A stretch of 64,000 bases of DNA from Hymenobacter convexus (GTDB taxonomy: Bacteria; Bacteroidota; Bacteroidia; Cytophagales; Hymenobacteraceae), in contig NZ_JAUQON010000012.1 in the NCBI RefSeq assembly GCF_030580955.1, positions 100,383 to 164,382 on the forward strand, written 5' to 3'. Positions 9,171 through 17,430 of the stretch are shown here, one piece after another. Every line of letters begins with the position of its first letter. Positions within the stretch are counted from its first letter, which is position 1. The position numbers and the translations under genes are program-made. Below the pieces are notes generated by a model. The model did no database searches and was not told the origin of the DNA. It saw only the letters and a list, made by a program, of their open reading frames with translations.

Positions 9171-10507
9171 GAAGCACAGTTGAAGCCATTTGGAGTATGT
9201 TGGATGTAGGGGTGGGGCTCGCCCCCACCCGGCTATTCGCGCTATGCCAACGATTTTGTTCAATAACGGGCGGAGGCAAGCCCCGCCCCTACGTCGTTCA
9301 ACAGCCTGCCGCCCGCGGCCCCCGGCAGTTACTCTTGCTTTTCGTATGTCTGCTGCTCCACCTCGCCCCGCGCGCACAGGCCCAGCAGCTCCTTAACTTC
9401 GCCTACGCCGACAGCCTGACGCATGCCCTGGCCACCCAGTACCGCTGGGCCGAACTCGACTCGGTGGGCCGTGCCGCCCTGCAGCTCGGCACCGACTACC
9501 CGGCCCTGCGCCGCCGCCTGGGGCAGGCAGCCCTGGCCCAGGACCGCCCCGCGCTGGCCCTGCGCCACTACGGCCGCGCCCTGCACGACAACCCCCTCGA
9601 CACCACCGCCCGCTACGGCCTCGCCCTGGCCTACCTCGAACTGAACCAGCCCGGCCCCGCCGCCCTGCTGGCCCGCGCCCTGCCCGACTCGCTGCGCCGC
9701 CCGCTGCACCTGATGGGCTTCCGCCCCGTCACGCGCGTGGAACTGGAGGCCAGCGGCCAGCACACCAGCAACCAGCACCGCGGCGGGGCCGGCTACGGGC
9801 GCCTGGGCCTGAGCAGCCGCCTCGGCCCGCGCCTGACCCTGACGCAGAACGTGAGCCACTTCGGCCAGGAAATTGAGCTACCCGACCAGCGCCGCACCCG
9901 CTTCGGGGAGCGCTACGGCGTGCGCCAAAACCAGTACCACGCCCTGCTGGGCGTACAGCTGGCCCCGCGCTGGCGGGCGCTGGCGGGCTACCATTCGCTC
10001 AGCAGCGACTTTGGCCGCCAGGAGCTGGCCCCCGACCGCCTGGGCTACGCCGCCCTGGCCTACGCCCGCCCCTACTGGACGGCCCAGGTGGGCTACTACT
10101 TCGGCACCCTCACCGACACCGCCCGCCAGCAGGCCGACCTGCGCCTGACGGTGTACCCGCTCGGCAACCTGCGCCTCTACGGCTTCGGGCGGGCCAGCGT
10201 GGTGCGCTCTGGTGGCCGCTCCTACCCCAACGGCGTGCTGGGCGTGGGCGGCCGGCTGCACCGCCGCGTGTGGGCCGAAGCCTACGGCGGCCTGGGCCAG
10301 GTGCCCGTGCTGGCCGAGCTGGATGGCACCTACGTCTACAACCTTTTCGACGCCGTGCGGCAGCGCGGCAGCGCCAGTCTGCTTATTTTGCTGGCCCGCC
10401 CGCTGCTGCTGCGCCTCAGCGCGGGCGCCGAGCAGCGCCGCGACGCCCTCAACGGCAGCCCCTACACCCTGAACTCCTTAAGCACCTCCCTCGCATGGAC
10501 CTGGTAA
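9167..10507 (+). CDS. TPR-containing YaiO-like outer-membrane beta-barrel protein
   Basis: A 446-residue protein. After a signal peptide comes a short TPR region (about residues 75-180, with ALALRHYGRALHDNPLDTTARYGLALAYLEL), then a C-terminal barrel of amphipathic strands that ends in aromatic Trp (SLAWTW), typical of outer-membrane proteins. The start overlaps the upstream stop. The N-terminus is odd: residues about 11-45 are coded by a palindromic element inserted at 9199-9302, which pushes the hydrophobic signal core to residues 54-66 and the likely cleavage site (AQA) to residue 72. No better start lies downstream. With the UT-M23 protein upstream and a TPR protein downstream it forms an envelope-located unit. 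Confidence 0.75.
   Translation: MRSTVEAIWSMLDVGVGLAPTRLFALCQRFCSITGGGKPRPYVVQQPAARGPRQLLLLFVCLLLHLAPRAQAQQLLNFAYADSLTHALATQYRWAELDSVGRAALQLGTDYPALRRRLGQAALAQDRPALALRHYGRALHDNPLDTTARYGLALAYLELNQPGPAALLARALPDSLRRPLHLMGFRPVTRVELEASGQHTSNQHRGGAGYGRLGLSSRLGPRLTLTQNVSHFGQEIELPDQRRTRFGERYGVRQNQYHALLGVQLAPRWRALAGYHSLSSDFGRQELAPDRLGYAALAYARPYWTAQVGYYFGTLTDTARQQADLRLTVYPLGNLRLYGFGRASVVRSGGRSYPNGVLGVGGRLHRRVWAEAYGGLGQVPVLAELDGTYVYNLFDAVRQRGSASLLILLARPLLLRLSAGAEQRRDALNGSPYTLNSLSTSLAWTW
9199..9302. repeat. Palindromic element, family D, inside a coding sequence
   Basis: Stem arms gtaggggtggggctcgccc... (9206-9230) and ...ggcaagccccgcccctac (9268-9292) are flanked by gttgga and ttcaac ends. It is the only copy of this family in the window, and it lies in frame in the signal region of the YaiO-like gene. 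Confidence 0.85.
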
Positions 10508-11109
10508 AGCTGACCTACTCCGCCGCTACCGTGCTGGCCTGCGCGGCCCCGGCCGCGGCCTGGGCCCAGGCCGACCAGGCCCCCGCCTTTGCCAGCAGCT
10601 ACGCCGCCGAAGCCAAGGCCGACTACGCCGACGCCATTGCGCCCATCAAGGCCATCTACACCGGCACCTACGAGCAGAACCTGCGCCTGGGCTGGCTCTA
10701 CTTTCTGGCCAAAAACTACACCGCCGCCGCCGCCCACTACCAGAAAGCCGTGGAGCAGCGCCCCTATGCCCTGGAGCCCAAGTTTGGCCTGGTGAAGCCC
10801 CTGAACGCGCTGGGCCAGGTGGAGAAGATGCTGAACCTCTACCAGGACATCCTCAAAATCGACGTCCAGAACACCCAGGCCAACTACTGGATTGGCGTCA
10901 TCTACCTCAATAGAAAAGCCTACGCCCAGGCCGCCCGCTACTTCGAGCGCGTGGTGAATCTGTATCCCTTCGACTACGATTCCAACATCTCGCTGGCCTG
11001 GGCCTATCTCAACCTCGGCAAGAAAGCCGAAGCCCGCGCCCTTTACACCAAGGCCCTGCTCATCCGGCCCGGCGACGCGGCCGCCACCGCCGGCCTTAAG
11101 CGCCTGTAG
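10495..11109 (+). CDS. Periplasmic tetratricopeptide-repeat protein
   Basis: A 204-residue protein with a signal peptide (cleavage near AAAWAQA) and at least four consecutive TPR units, for example LGWLYFLAKNYTAAAAHYQKAV and WIGVIYLNRKAYAQAARYFE. TPR units bind partner proteins. The ATG at 10495 overlaps the end of the YaiO-like gene by 13 bases, so the two are translationally coupled. A periplasmic adaptor for the barrel protein is the simplest inference. Confidence 0.8.
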   Translation: MDLVKLTYSAATVLACAAPAAAWAQADQAPAFASSYAAEAKADYADAIAPIKAIYTGTYEQNLRLGWLYFLAKNYTAAAAHYQKAVEQRPYALEPKFGLVKPLNALGQVEKMLNLYQDILKIDVQNTQANYWIGVIYLNRKAYAQAARYFERVVNLYPFDYDSNISLAWAYLNLGKKAEARALYTKALLIRPGDAAATAGLKRL

Positions 11110-11114
11110 GCCGC

Positions 11115-11351
11115 TCAGGCGGCCAGCCGCCGCTCCACGTAGGCGGCCAGCTGGCCGAAGGTTTCCACCTGCCCCAGCTCGGCATCCTCCAGCTGCACCT
11201 GCAGGGCCTGCTCCACGTCGCAATACAACTCGTTGCGCTCCTCGCGGCTGCCCAGCACGGCGCTGAGCCTGCGGCGCGGAATGAGCTGGCCCGAAGCAAT
11301 GAGGTGCCGCCGCAAAATCCGGCGCAACACCCGATAAACCTGCTTTTTCAT
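11115..11351 (-). CDS. Small acyl-carrier-protein-like protein lacking the carrier serine
   Basis: A 78-residue protein. A basic leader (MKKQVYRVLRRILRRH) is followed by a segment that lines up with helices II-IV of acyl carrier proteins: ELYCDVEQALQVQLEDAEL, then VETFGQLAAYVERRL. The usual G-x-D-S-L motif carrying the phosphopantetheine serine is replaced by LGSREERNEL. It would therefore be a non-carrying ACP-like fold, or just a similar helical bundle. It is convergent with the TPR gene, leaving only five bases between stops. The ATG at 11351 avoids a long low-complexity upstream extension. Confidence 0.55.
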   Translation of the reverse strand: MKKQVYRVLRRILRRHLIASGQLIPRRRLSAVLGSREERNELYCDVEQALQVQLEDAELGQVETFGQLAAYVERRLAA

Positions 11352-11430
11352 CGCAATAACTGGATTTGAATTCGGTAATGGATAACGGATAATGACTAAC
11401 AGCCGGGGTGCGTCCAACGTAGCCGCCGGC

Positions 11431-11565
11431 CTACTTATTGGGCCGGCGGCCCGGCCGGAAGGCGCGCTTCTGGGCGGCGCGCTTGGCCCGGAACTTGGCA
11501 AACTCGTCGGCTTTGAGCACGGCGCGGAGTTGGGAATCAAACTCGTCTTCTTGGTAACGCTGCAT
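11431..11565 (-). CDS. Small basic hypothetical protein
   Basis: A 44-residue frame starting at an ATG (MQRYQEDEFDSQLRAVLKADEF) and ending in an Arg/Lys-rich tail. The core resembles the end of LTxxQ-type periplasmic proteins (QLRAVL..EFAKF), but there is no signal peptide, so it may be a remnant or a free small protein. It lies 79 bases upstream of the ACP-like gene on the same strand and could share a transcript. Confidence 0.35.
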   Translation of the reverse strand: MQRYQEDEFDSQLRAVLKADEFAKFRAKRAAQKRAFRPGRRPNK

Positions 11566-11938
11566 GGGGCAAGGGGCGAAAAGGGTGGAACTTGGCATCG
11601 AGGTGCGGCGGTGCACAAAAGCCCGCCGACAGGAGCAAAAGTGCGGGCCCTCGCCGCCAAGTCCCTGCGCAATCGACCAGTGGCCCGCCCGCACCGACCA
11701 GCCCGCCCTTTGGCCCTGGCGGCAGCCAGCCGGGCTGCGTTTATAGCCCTTGGCCGCCTCGTTGCGCGCCTTCGCGCGCAGAATTCCGCCTTTTATCGGC
11801 ACTTTAAACTATGTCATCGATAAAGCGTCGAACCTCTACTGCAGAAACTCAATATTTGCTTTCCGTTACGGCCGTGGTTATCTTTCGCTGCGAAGCATGC
11901 CGTTATTTTCTCATTTCTGACATTTGCTTGTTCGGTCC
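11566..11938. other. Gene-poor stretch
   Basis: About 370 bases between divergent small genes. GC content falls from about 11780 onward. Only overlapping open frames without family features, and no convincing promoter, were seen. It should contain start signals for both neighbours. Confidence 0.4.
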
Positions 11939-12352
11939 ATGCCCGACTCCACCCGCGATTCTTACTTGGCAATCGACTTTTTAAGCAGCGGCTGCGCTGT
12001 TTCGCCCGATGTACCGGCCCAAGCGCCGGCCAATGGCGCTGGCCTGCACGAAGGCTACACCCGCGAAAACGGCGGCCAGTTCATTCTCGACCAGAACTAC
12101 CCCAACCCCTTTGTGGGCGCTACCACCGTGCCCTTTACCCTGCACACCGCCGCCGACGTGCGCCTCGACCTCTTCGACATGATGGGCCGCAAGGTGGCCG
12201 GCGTGGTGCGCAAGGGCCGTAGCGCGGGCGCCCAAAGCATCAAGCTGAACCTGGAAGGCCTGGGCCTCTCGGCCGGCGACTACAGCTACCAGCTCGAAGT
12301 GACCACCCGCCACGGCGTGTACCGCCAGCGCATGCTCATGACGGCCGAATAA
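11939..12352 (+). CDS. Stand-alone T9SS type A sorting-domain protein
   Basis: A 137-residue protein whose C-terminal 90 residues are a Por-secretion-type tail: FILDQNYPNPFVGATTVPF, then VRLDLFDMMGRKV and LSAGDYSYQLEV. The N-terminal 45 residues show no signal peptide and no known domain. Since T9SS cargo must first cross the inner membrane by Sec, this looks like the truncated end of a larger gene, or a gene whose true start is not recognised. A strong terminator follows at 12381. Confidence 0.55.
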   Translation: MPDSTRDSYLAIDFLSSGCAVSPDVPAQAPANGAGLHEGYTRENGGQFILDQNYPNPFVGATTVPFTLHTAADVRLDLFDMMGRKVAGVVRKGRSAGAQSIKLNLEGLGLSAGDYSYQLEVTTRHGVYRQRMLMTAE

Positions 12353-12380
12353 AAACAGGAGGTGACGTGAAGCTCCCCCG

Positions 12381-12415
12381 GAGGCTGGCCGCTGCAACGG
12401 CCAGCCTCTTTTTTT
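12381..12415 (+). terminator. Rho-independent terminator
   Basis: A perfect 10-base stem (gaggctggcc / ggccagcctc) is followed by a run of seven T. It closes the T9SS tail gene and separates it from the aldolase gene. Confidence 0.9.
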
Positions 12416-12569
12416 GGTTTATCCGAACGCCGGGGCCACTCCTTTGGGGCCGGCGCTTTCAGGTTAGGCAGCGGCGGGCGTACTTTGCTGCCGGAGCCGC
12501 CGCTGGGGCGGCCCGCTCGTTCTGCCGCTTTCACCTCCCACCGCGGCCCCGCCGCACCATTTCCTTTTT

Positions 12570-13655
12570 ATGGCTGACCAAACCCTAACCGGCCTGCGCG
12601 CCGGCGTGCTGCACGGCGACGAAGTGCAGGCGCTTTTCAAAAATGCCAAGGCCAACGGCTACGCCCTGCCCGCCGTGAACGTGACCGGCACCAATACCGT
12701 GAACGGCGTGCTCGAAACCGCCAAGGCGGTGAACTCGCCGGTGATGATTCAGTTTTCGAACGGCGGCGCGCAGTTCTTCGCCGGCAAATCGGTGCCGAAC
12801 GACAAGCAGCAGGCCAGCATTGCGGGCGGCATTTCGGGCGCCTACCACGTGCACCAGATGGCCGCCCTCTACGACGTGCCCGTGGTGCTGCACACCGACC
12901 ACGCCGCCAAAAAACTCCTGCCCTGGATTGACGGCCTGCTCGACGCCGGCGAGAAATACTTCGCCCAGCACGGCCAGCCCCTCTACAGCTCGCACATGCT
13001 GGATTTGTCGGAGGAGCCGATTGAGGAGAACATCGAAATCTGCAAGCGCTACCTCGAGCGCATGGCCAAAATCGGCATGACGCTGGAGATTGAGCTTGGC
13101 GTGACCGGCGGCGAGGAAGACGGCGTGGACAACTCCGACGTGGACTCCTCGAAGCTCTACACCCAGCCCGAGGAAGTGGCCTACGCCTACGAGCAGCTGA
13201 GCGAAATCAGCCCGCGCTTCACCATTGCGGCCGCGTTCGGCAACGTGCACGGCGTGTACAAGCCCGGCAATGTGAAGCTGCAGCCCAAGATTCTGCACAA
13301 CTCGCAGGAGTTCCTGCGCCAGAAGCACAACATCCAGGAGGCCCTGCCCATCGACTTCGTGTTCCACGGCGGCTCGGGCTCGTCGCAGGAGGAAATCCGC
13401 GAGGCCATCAGCTACGGCGCCATCAAGATGAACATCGACACCGACCTGCAGTGGGCGTTCTGGGAAGGCATCAAGAACTACTACGTGAAGAACGAAGGCT
13501 TCCTGCAGGGCCAGATTGGCAACCCCACCGGCGCCGACTCGCCCAACAAGAAGTACTACGACCCGCGCGTGTGGCTGCGCAAAGGCGAAGAAACCTTCGT
13601 GGCGCGCCTCAAGCAGGCCTTTGAGGACCTGAACTGCATCAACCGCCGCTACTAG
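12570..13655 (+). CDS. fbaA: Class II fructose-1,6-bisphosphate aldolase
   Basis: A 361-residue zinc aldolase that splits fructose-1,6-bisphosphate into glyceraldehyde-3-phosphate and dihydroxyacetone phosphate in glycolysis. It follows the class IIA E. coli type along its whole length: VVLHTDHAAKKLLPWIDG with the zinc His, LEIELGVTGGEEDGVDNSD, FGNVHGVYKPGNV, FVFHGGSGSS and the KMNIDTDLQW phosphate-binding end. The length matches the family. A weak promoter-like TACTTTG lies near 12481. The gene stands alone and is followed by a palindromic element. Confidence 0.97.
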   Translation: MADQTLTGLRAGVLHGDEVQALFKNAKANGYALPAVNVTGTNTVNGVLETAKAVNSPVMIQFSNGGAQFFAGKSVPNDKQQASIAGGISGAYHVHQMAALYDVPVVLHTDHAAKKLLPWIDGLLDAGEKYFAQHGQPLYSSHMLDLSEEPIEENIEICKRYLERMAKIGMTLEIELGVTGGEEDGVDNSDVDSSKLYTQPEEVAYAYEQLSEISPRFTIAAAFGNVHGVYKPGNVKLQPKILHNSQEFLRQKHNIQEALPIDFVFHGGSGSSQEEIREAISYGAIKMNIDTDLQWAFWEGIKNYYVKNEGFLQGQIGNPTGADSPNKKYYDPRVWLRKGEETFVARLKQAFEDLNCINRRY

Positions 13656-13672
13656 GCCTGCTGAAGAAAAAA

Positions 13673-13779
13673 GAACGTCATGCTGAGCGAAGTCGAAGCA
13701 TCTCACGTGTGGTAGTAATCCAATCGACAGGATTTACTACTGCACGCGAGATGCTTCGACTTCGCTCAGCATGACGTTC
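13673..13779. repeat. Palindromic element, family A
   Basis: Outer arms gaacgtcatgctgagcgaagtcgaag... and its complement ending at 13779 are matched, with the loop holding tagtaatccaatcgacaggatttacta. It lies between the aldolase and aldo-keto reductase genes. Confidence 0.9.
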
Positions 13780-13811
13780 TTTTATTACGCTATTTCCCAA
13801 TTCATCCCACC

Positions 13812-14804
13812 ATGTCCTACCAGCCCGCCCCCACCCGCTACCAGGAAATGACGTATCGCCGCTGTGGCCGTAGCGGCCTCAGGCTGCCGGCCCTCTCGCT
13901 GGGCCTCTGGCACAACTTCGGTGGCGTGGACGTGCTCGAAAACGGCCGCGCCATCCTGCGCCGCGCCTTCGACCGGGGCATTACGCACTTCGACCTGGCC
14001 AACAACTACGGCCCGCCCCCCGGCTCGGCCGAAACGAACTTTGGCCGCATTCTGCGCGAAGATTTCGCCGCCCACCGCGACGAACTCATCATTTCCAGCA
14101 AGGCCGGCTACACCATGTGGGATGGCCCCTATGGCGACTGGGGCTCGAAGAAATACCTGGTCAGCAGCCTCGACCAAAGCCTGCGGCGCCTGGGCCTAGA
14201 GTACGTCGACATCTTCTACCACCACCGCCCCGACCCCGACACGCCCCTGGCCGAAACCATGGCCGCGCTCGACCTGCTGGTGCGCCAGGGCAAGGCCCTG
14301 TACGTTGGCCTGAGCAATTATCGCCCCGCCGAAGCGGCCGAGGCCATCAGGCTGCTGCGCACGTTGGGCACGCCCTGCCTCATCCACCAGCCCAAATACT
14401 CGATGTTTGAGCGCTGGGTAGAAGACGGCCTGCTCGACCTGTTGGGTAATGAAGGCGTGGGCTGCATCCCCTTCTCACCCCTGGCCCAGGGCCTGCTAAC
14501 CAATAAATACCTGCATGGCATCCCCGAAGACTCGCGCGTGGCCAAAGGCGTGGGTTTCCTAAAAGAAAGTAACCTCACGCCCGAACGCCTTTCGCAGGTG
14601 CGTCGCCTCAACGACCTGGCCCAAACCCGCAATCAGAGCTTGGCCCAAATGGCGCTTTCCTGGCTGCTGAAGGATGAACGGGTAACCTCCGTGCTCATCG
14701 GGGCCAGCAAGCCCGAGCAGCTCGACGACTCGCTAAAGTGTCTGGGGAATCTGGCGTTCAGCGCAGAGGAATTGGCGGGAATAGAGGGAATTTTAAAAAG
14801 CTAG
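13812..14804 (+). CDS. Aldo-keto reductase, L-glyceraldehyde-3-phosphate reductase type
   Basis: A 330-residue NADPH-dependent TIM-barrel reductase. It starts RYQEMTYRRCGRSGLRLPALSLGLW and carries the family's catalytic Asp/Tyr region (FDLANNYGPPPGSAE), SSKAGYTMWDGPYGDWGSKKYL and YVDIFYHHRPDPDTP, all close to E. coli YghZ and related MgrA/Kvbeta-like proteins. YghZ reduces L-glyceraldehyde 3-phosphate and methylglyoxal, a detoxifying role that fits a place next to aldolase, though a palindromic element with matched arms separates the genes. Length is typical. Confidence 0.85.
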   Translation: MSYQPAPTRYQEMTYRRCGRSGLRLPALSLGLWHNFGGVDVLENGRAILRRAFDRGITHFDLANNYGPPPGSAETNFGRILREDFAAHRDELIISSKAGYTMWDGPYGDWGSKKYLVSSLDQSLRRLGLEYVDIFYHHRPDPDTPLAETMAALDLLVRQGKALYVGLSNYRPAEAAEAIRLLRTLGTPCLIHQPKYSMFERWVEDGLLDLLGNEGVGCIPFSPLAQGLLTNKYLHGIPEDSRVAKGVGFLKESNLTPERLSQVRRLNDLAQTRNQSLAQMALSWLLKDERVTSVLIGASKPEQLDDSLKCLGNLAFSAEELAGIEGILKS

Positions 14805-14817
14805 GAAGACGCAAATA

Positions 14818-14915
14818 GAACGTCATGCTGAGCGCAGCCGAAGCATCTCTACCGCCATACTAAAATTGATTAGTTACGCGGTAGAGATGCTTCGGCTGCG
14901 CTCAGCATGACGTTC
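14818..14915. repeat. Palindromic element, family A
   Basis: A perfect pair of about 37-base arms (cgtcatgctgagcgcagccgaagcatctctaccg...) lies between the convergent ends of the reductase and ZorB-like genes, where it could act as a bidirectional transcript end. Confidence 0.9.
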
Positions 14916-14932
14916 TGCTTTATCCTTGGTTC

Positions 14933-15592
14933 CTACTTTCCAATGGAGCCAATCTTGGGCTGAATCTGGATGATGAAACGCTTATTGAGCGCCTCCTGGC
15001 TGCCGGTGTAGCGGCCAGCCCCGCGGAAGCCGCTGCCGGCGGCTACCACCTCCAGGTTGCTGGGGAAACGCAAGCCGGCCTGCTCCCAGAGGCGAATCAC
15101 GCTCAGGGCGCGGCTGTAGCTGAGCTGGCGCACGGCGGGGCCGTCGAGGTTGTGCGGGTCGTTGGCGGGGTAGCGCAGGTCCTTGGCGGCGCGGCCTTCT
15201 ACCACAATGAGGTACTGCACGTTGTCGTCGTTTTTTATCGACTGCATCTCGCGCAGCAGGAAGCGGCCGGCTTTTACCAGCGGCGTCTGGGCCTCGTAGG
15301 GCAGCACGTCGCTCTTGGGCGCGAAGGTGACGGGAAATTTTAGCTCGTAGCGCTTGTAGGTAGCGTTGTACTCGAAGTAATTGCTTTCAAGGCGCTTAAG
15401 GGCGGACTTGATTTCGTCGAGCTTGCGTTTTTCCTGCACCTGCACTTTCAGCTCCGAAATCAGGCGCTCATTGTCGCGCTGCTTGTCGTTGGCACGCTTG
15501 AACCCCAGCACGAACAGCACGAGCATGATAAGGAACAAGGCCGTCATGAGGTCCACGTAGCTGGGCCAGAAAAAGTCCTTGCTCTCTTTCAT
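14933..15592 (-). CDS. ZorB/MotB-like stator protein with OmpA-type peptidoglycan-binding domain
   Basis: A 219-residue protein with one N-terminal transmembrane helix (SYVDLMTALFLIMLVLFVLG) that places Asp14 where MotB, ExbD and ZorB carry the proton-relaying aspartate. A coiled-coil stretch (about residues 36-75) leads to a C-terminal OmpA-like region (VEGRAAKD...LSYSRALSVIRLWEQAGL...NKRFIIQIQP) expected to bind peptidoglycan. It is the last gene of a seven-gene minus-strand cluster, after its MotA-like partner. Together they should form a proton-driven complex in the inner membrane. Flagellar genes are absent, so this is not a flagellar stator. The partners differ from those of Zorya systems. 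Confidence 0.8.
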   Translation of the reverse strand: MKESKDFFWPSYVDLMTALFLIMLVLFVLGFKRANDKQRDNERLISELKVQVQEKRKLDEIKSALKRLESNYFEYNATYKRYELKFPVTFAPKSDVLPYEAQTPLVKAGRFLLREMQSIKNDDNVQYLIVVEGRAAKDLRYPANDPHNLDGPAVRQLSYSRALSVIRLWEQAGLRFPSNLEVVAAGSGFRGAGRYTGSQEALNKRFIIQIQPKIGSIGK

Positions 15593-15626
15593 ATTGGCAT
15601 GTTAGTGTTATTATTAATCAGGTTGT

Positions 15627-15732
15627 GAACGTCATGCTGAGCGCAGCCGAAGCATCTCTACCGCGTTAGTAGTCCAGTTGATTTAGTTGCGTTGCGCGGT
15701 AGAGATGCTTCGGCTGCGCTCAGCATGACCGT
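15627..15732. repeat. Palindromic element, family A, inside the ZorAB-like cluster
   Basis: Inverted arms (gaacgtcatgctgagcgcagccgaag... and complement) lie between the ZorA-like and ZorB-like genes. The two arms are virtually identical to those at 14818-14915. Confidence 0.9.
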
Positions 15733-15754
15733 TTCCTTTTACCATTTCTTCACG

Positions 15755-17248
15755 CTACTTTTTGCCCAGAATATTCCGCTGGAACCAGTTGGGCTTCGTG
15801 ATTTCCTCCAGCACCTTGTTGGTCCGGTCCACCTGTTGCAAGAGCTGCTGCTGCAACTGGGCATCGGCCAGCAGGCGGGCTTCCATGCGCTGCATGGCTT
15901 GCGCGGCCAGGTTGGCCTGGCGCTCCTGCAGCACGTTGAGGTCTTTTTGCTGGGCCGGGAGCTGGGTGAAGGGGTTGAGGTACTCGGTAATTTTCTGGTA
16001 GATGTTGTCCTGGTTCAGGCGTCGGAAATGCTGCTGCCACTGCTCGTGGGCGGCGCTGGCTTCCTTCTGCAGTTCCTGCAGGCGGCCGTCGAGTTCGGCA
16101 TCCATGCGGTGCACGCCCTCGCTTACGCCCTGGCGGATTTGGGCGCCCAGGTCAACCAGCAGCTTGCCGTGCTGGCTGAAAAACGCTACCTGCTGGCGCA
16201 GGGCATCGTCGTGCTGCTGCAGATACTGCGGCACGCTGGCCAGGCCCTGCTCTAAAGCGGTGAGACGGTTGAGCAAAGAGCCAATGGTCTGGGCGGCCTC
16301 GTTGCTGTGAACGACGGTGGTGTTCAGCGCCTGCTGGTAACCCAGGAATTTATCGAAGGTCTGCGCGCTTTCATCCACCCTATCAAACACTTTGATGGTG
16401 GCGTTGGCCAACTCCGAGTAGCCAATTTTCTCCAGCTGCTCCAAGAAGCGCTTCTGCACGCTCACATTCTCCGTAATGCTGGCGATGAGGGGCGTAAACT
16501 CGTGGATTTTGCTGAAGAAGTCGTTCTGAATCTGGCTGAAGAACTCGGCGTTGAACGAGTCCAGCACCGCTTTCAGATTGCTCATGCCGGCCTGCATGTC
16601 GGAGTTCAGCTTGGGTAGCAGGGCCTTTTGCAGGAAAGTGTAGTAGGCATTTTTGTTGCGGTCGCGCACGGCGCGGGCCTGTTTCAGCAATTGGTTGCCG
16701 GCCAGCGTGAACGCCAGGCCAAACAGGCTGCCAATCATGGCAATGAGCACGCCCCCGAGGAAATGCTGCACGTCGCCATTACTGAACGAAGTATCGGTAT
16801 TCGGATTAGCAGCGGCATCCGCAAATGGATTGCCCACCAGCGCCACCAGCCCGATGATAGCGCCCGTGAAAGTACCTAGCAGCCCCAGATACAGCGGCGT
16901 CGTTATCTGCGCCTGAATCTCGTCGTCCAGCGCTTCGGCGTGGCGCTCGGAAATGTCTTTCAGAATGCCAAAATCGGCCGCCGCACCCCGGTTGTTCAGC
17001 AGGTATTCGTTGGTGTCGGTGATGATTTGGCCGAATTCCGATGAGGCTCCGTTCGTGATAAGCGCATCGTACTGAACTGCAAAGTTTTTCTCGGGCTGCG
17101 CGGCCGTGTAGGGAATAGGTTGCACGCCCACCGCGCCGGCGGCAGGGTACATGCCCAGAATGCGCCCGACAAGTTGGCGGTTGCGGAGGAACACCACCGC
17201 CTGCCACGCCACCAGCGCCAGGATTAACAGGATTTCGATTAAGAGCAT
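15755..17248 (-). CDS. ZorA/MotA-like channel protein with a long coiled-coil tail
   Basis: A 497-residue protein. Transmembrane segments lie at residues 2-21, 119-139 (YLGLLGTFTGAIIGLVALVG) and 164-185 (LGGVLIAMIGSLFGLAFTLAG). The second and third match the conserved MotA/TolQ/ExbB helices, including the TPLYLGLLGTFTG start. About 300 residues of mostly helical, Gln-rich sequence follow (FLEQLEKIGYSEL, RQQVAFFSQHGKLLVDLG, LQQQLLQQVDR). Long cytoplasmic tails are characteristic of ZorA and distinguish it from MotA. It should assemble as the ring around the ZorB-like dimer and use the proton-motive force. Its place after actin-like and tubulin-like genes suggests that the tail couples to cytoplasmic proteins. 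That link is inferred. Confidence 0.8.
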   Translation of the reverse strand: MLLIEILLILALVAWQAVVFLRNRQLVGRILGMYPAAGAVGVQPIPYTAAQPEKNFAVQYDALITNGASSEFGQIITDTNEYLLNNRGAAADFGILKDISERHAEALDDEIQAQITTPLYLGLLGTFTGAIIGLVALVGNPFADAAANPNTDTSFSNGDVQHFLGGVLIAMIGSLFGLAFTLAGNQLLKQARAVRDRNKNAYYTFLQKALLPKLNSDMQAGMSNLKAVLDSFNAEFFSQIQNDFFSKIHEFTPLIASITENVSVQKRFLEQLEKIGYSELANATIKVFDRVDESAQTFDKFLGYQQALNTTVVHSNEAAQTIGSLLNRLTALEQGLASVPQYLQQHDDALRQQVAFFSQHGKLLVDLGAQIRQGVSEGVHRMDAELDGRLQELQKEASAAHEQWQQHFRRLNQDNIYQKITEYLNPFTQLPAQQKDLNVLQERQANLAAQAMQRMEARLLADAQLQQQLLQQVDRTNKVLEEITKPNWFQRNILGKK

Positions 17249-17287
17249 AGCTGCTTTTTCAGATAATGGCCGAAATTACAGCAGAGC

Positions 17288-17410
17288 TGTAGAGACGCGA
17301 CACTTCGCGTCTCGTCGTTGCGCAATTCGGACTGCGCAAAACCTCCCCCGATTGCTCCCTACTTGCCACAAAATCAGCAACGCCGAGACGCGAAGTATCG
17401 CGTCTCTACA
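17288..17410. repeat. Palindromic element, family E
   Basis: Arms tgtagagacgcga..cttcgcgtctc and gagacgcgaag..tcgcgtctctaca flank a loop of about 65 bases. It is the only copy in the window and lies between the ZorA-like and proline-rich genes. Confidence 0.85.
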
Positions 17411-17430
17411 CTAACCGTCCACAGCAGAAC

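Noticed and set aside
11392..11823. 143-codon plus-strand frame over the small minus-strand genes
   Set aside because: Ala/Gly/Arg-rich translation without a motif, mostly antisense to the small genes at 11431.
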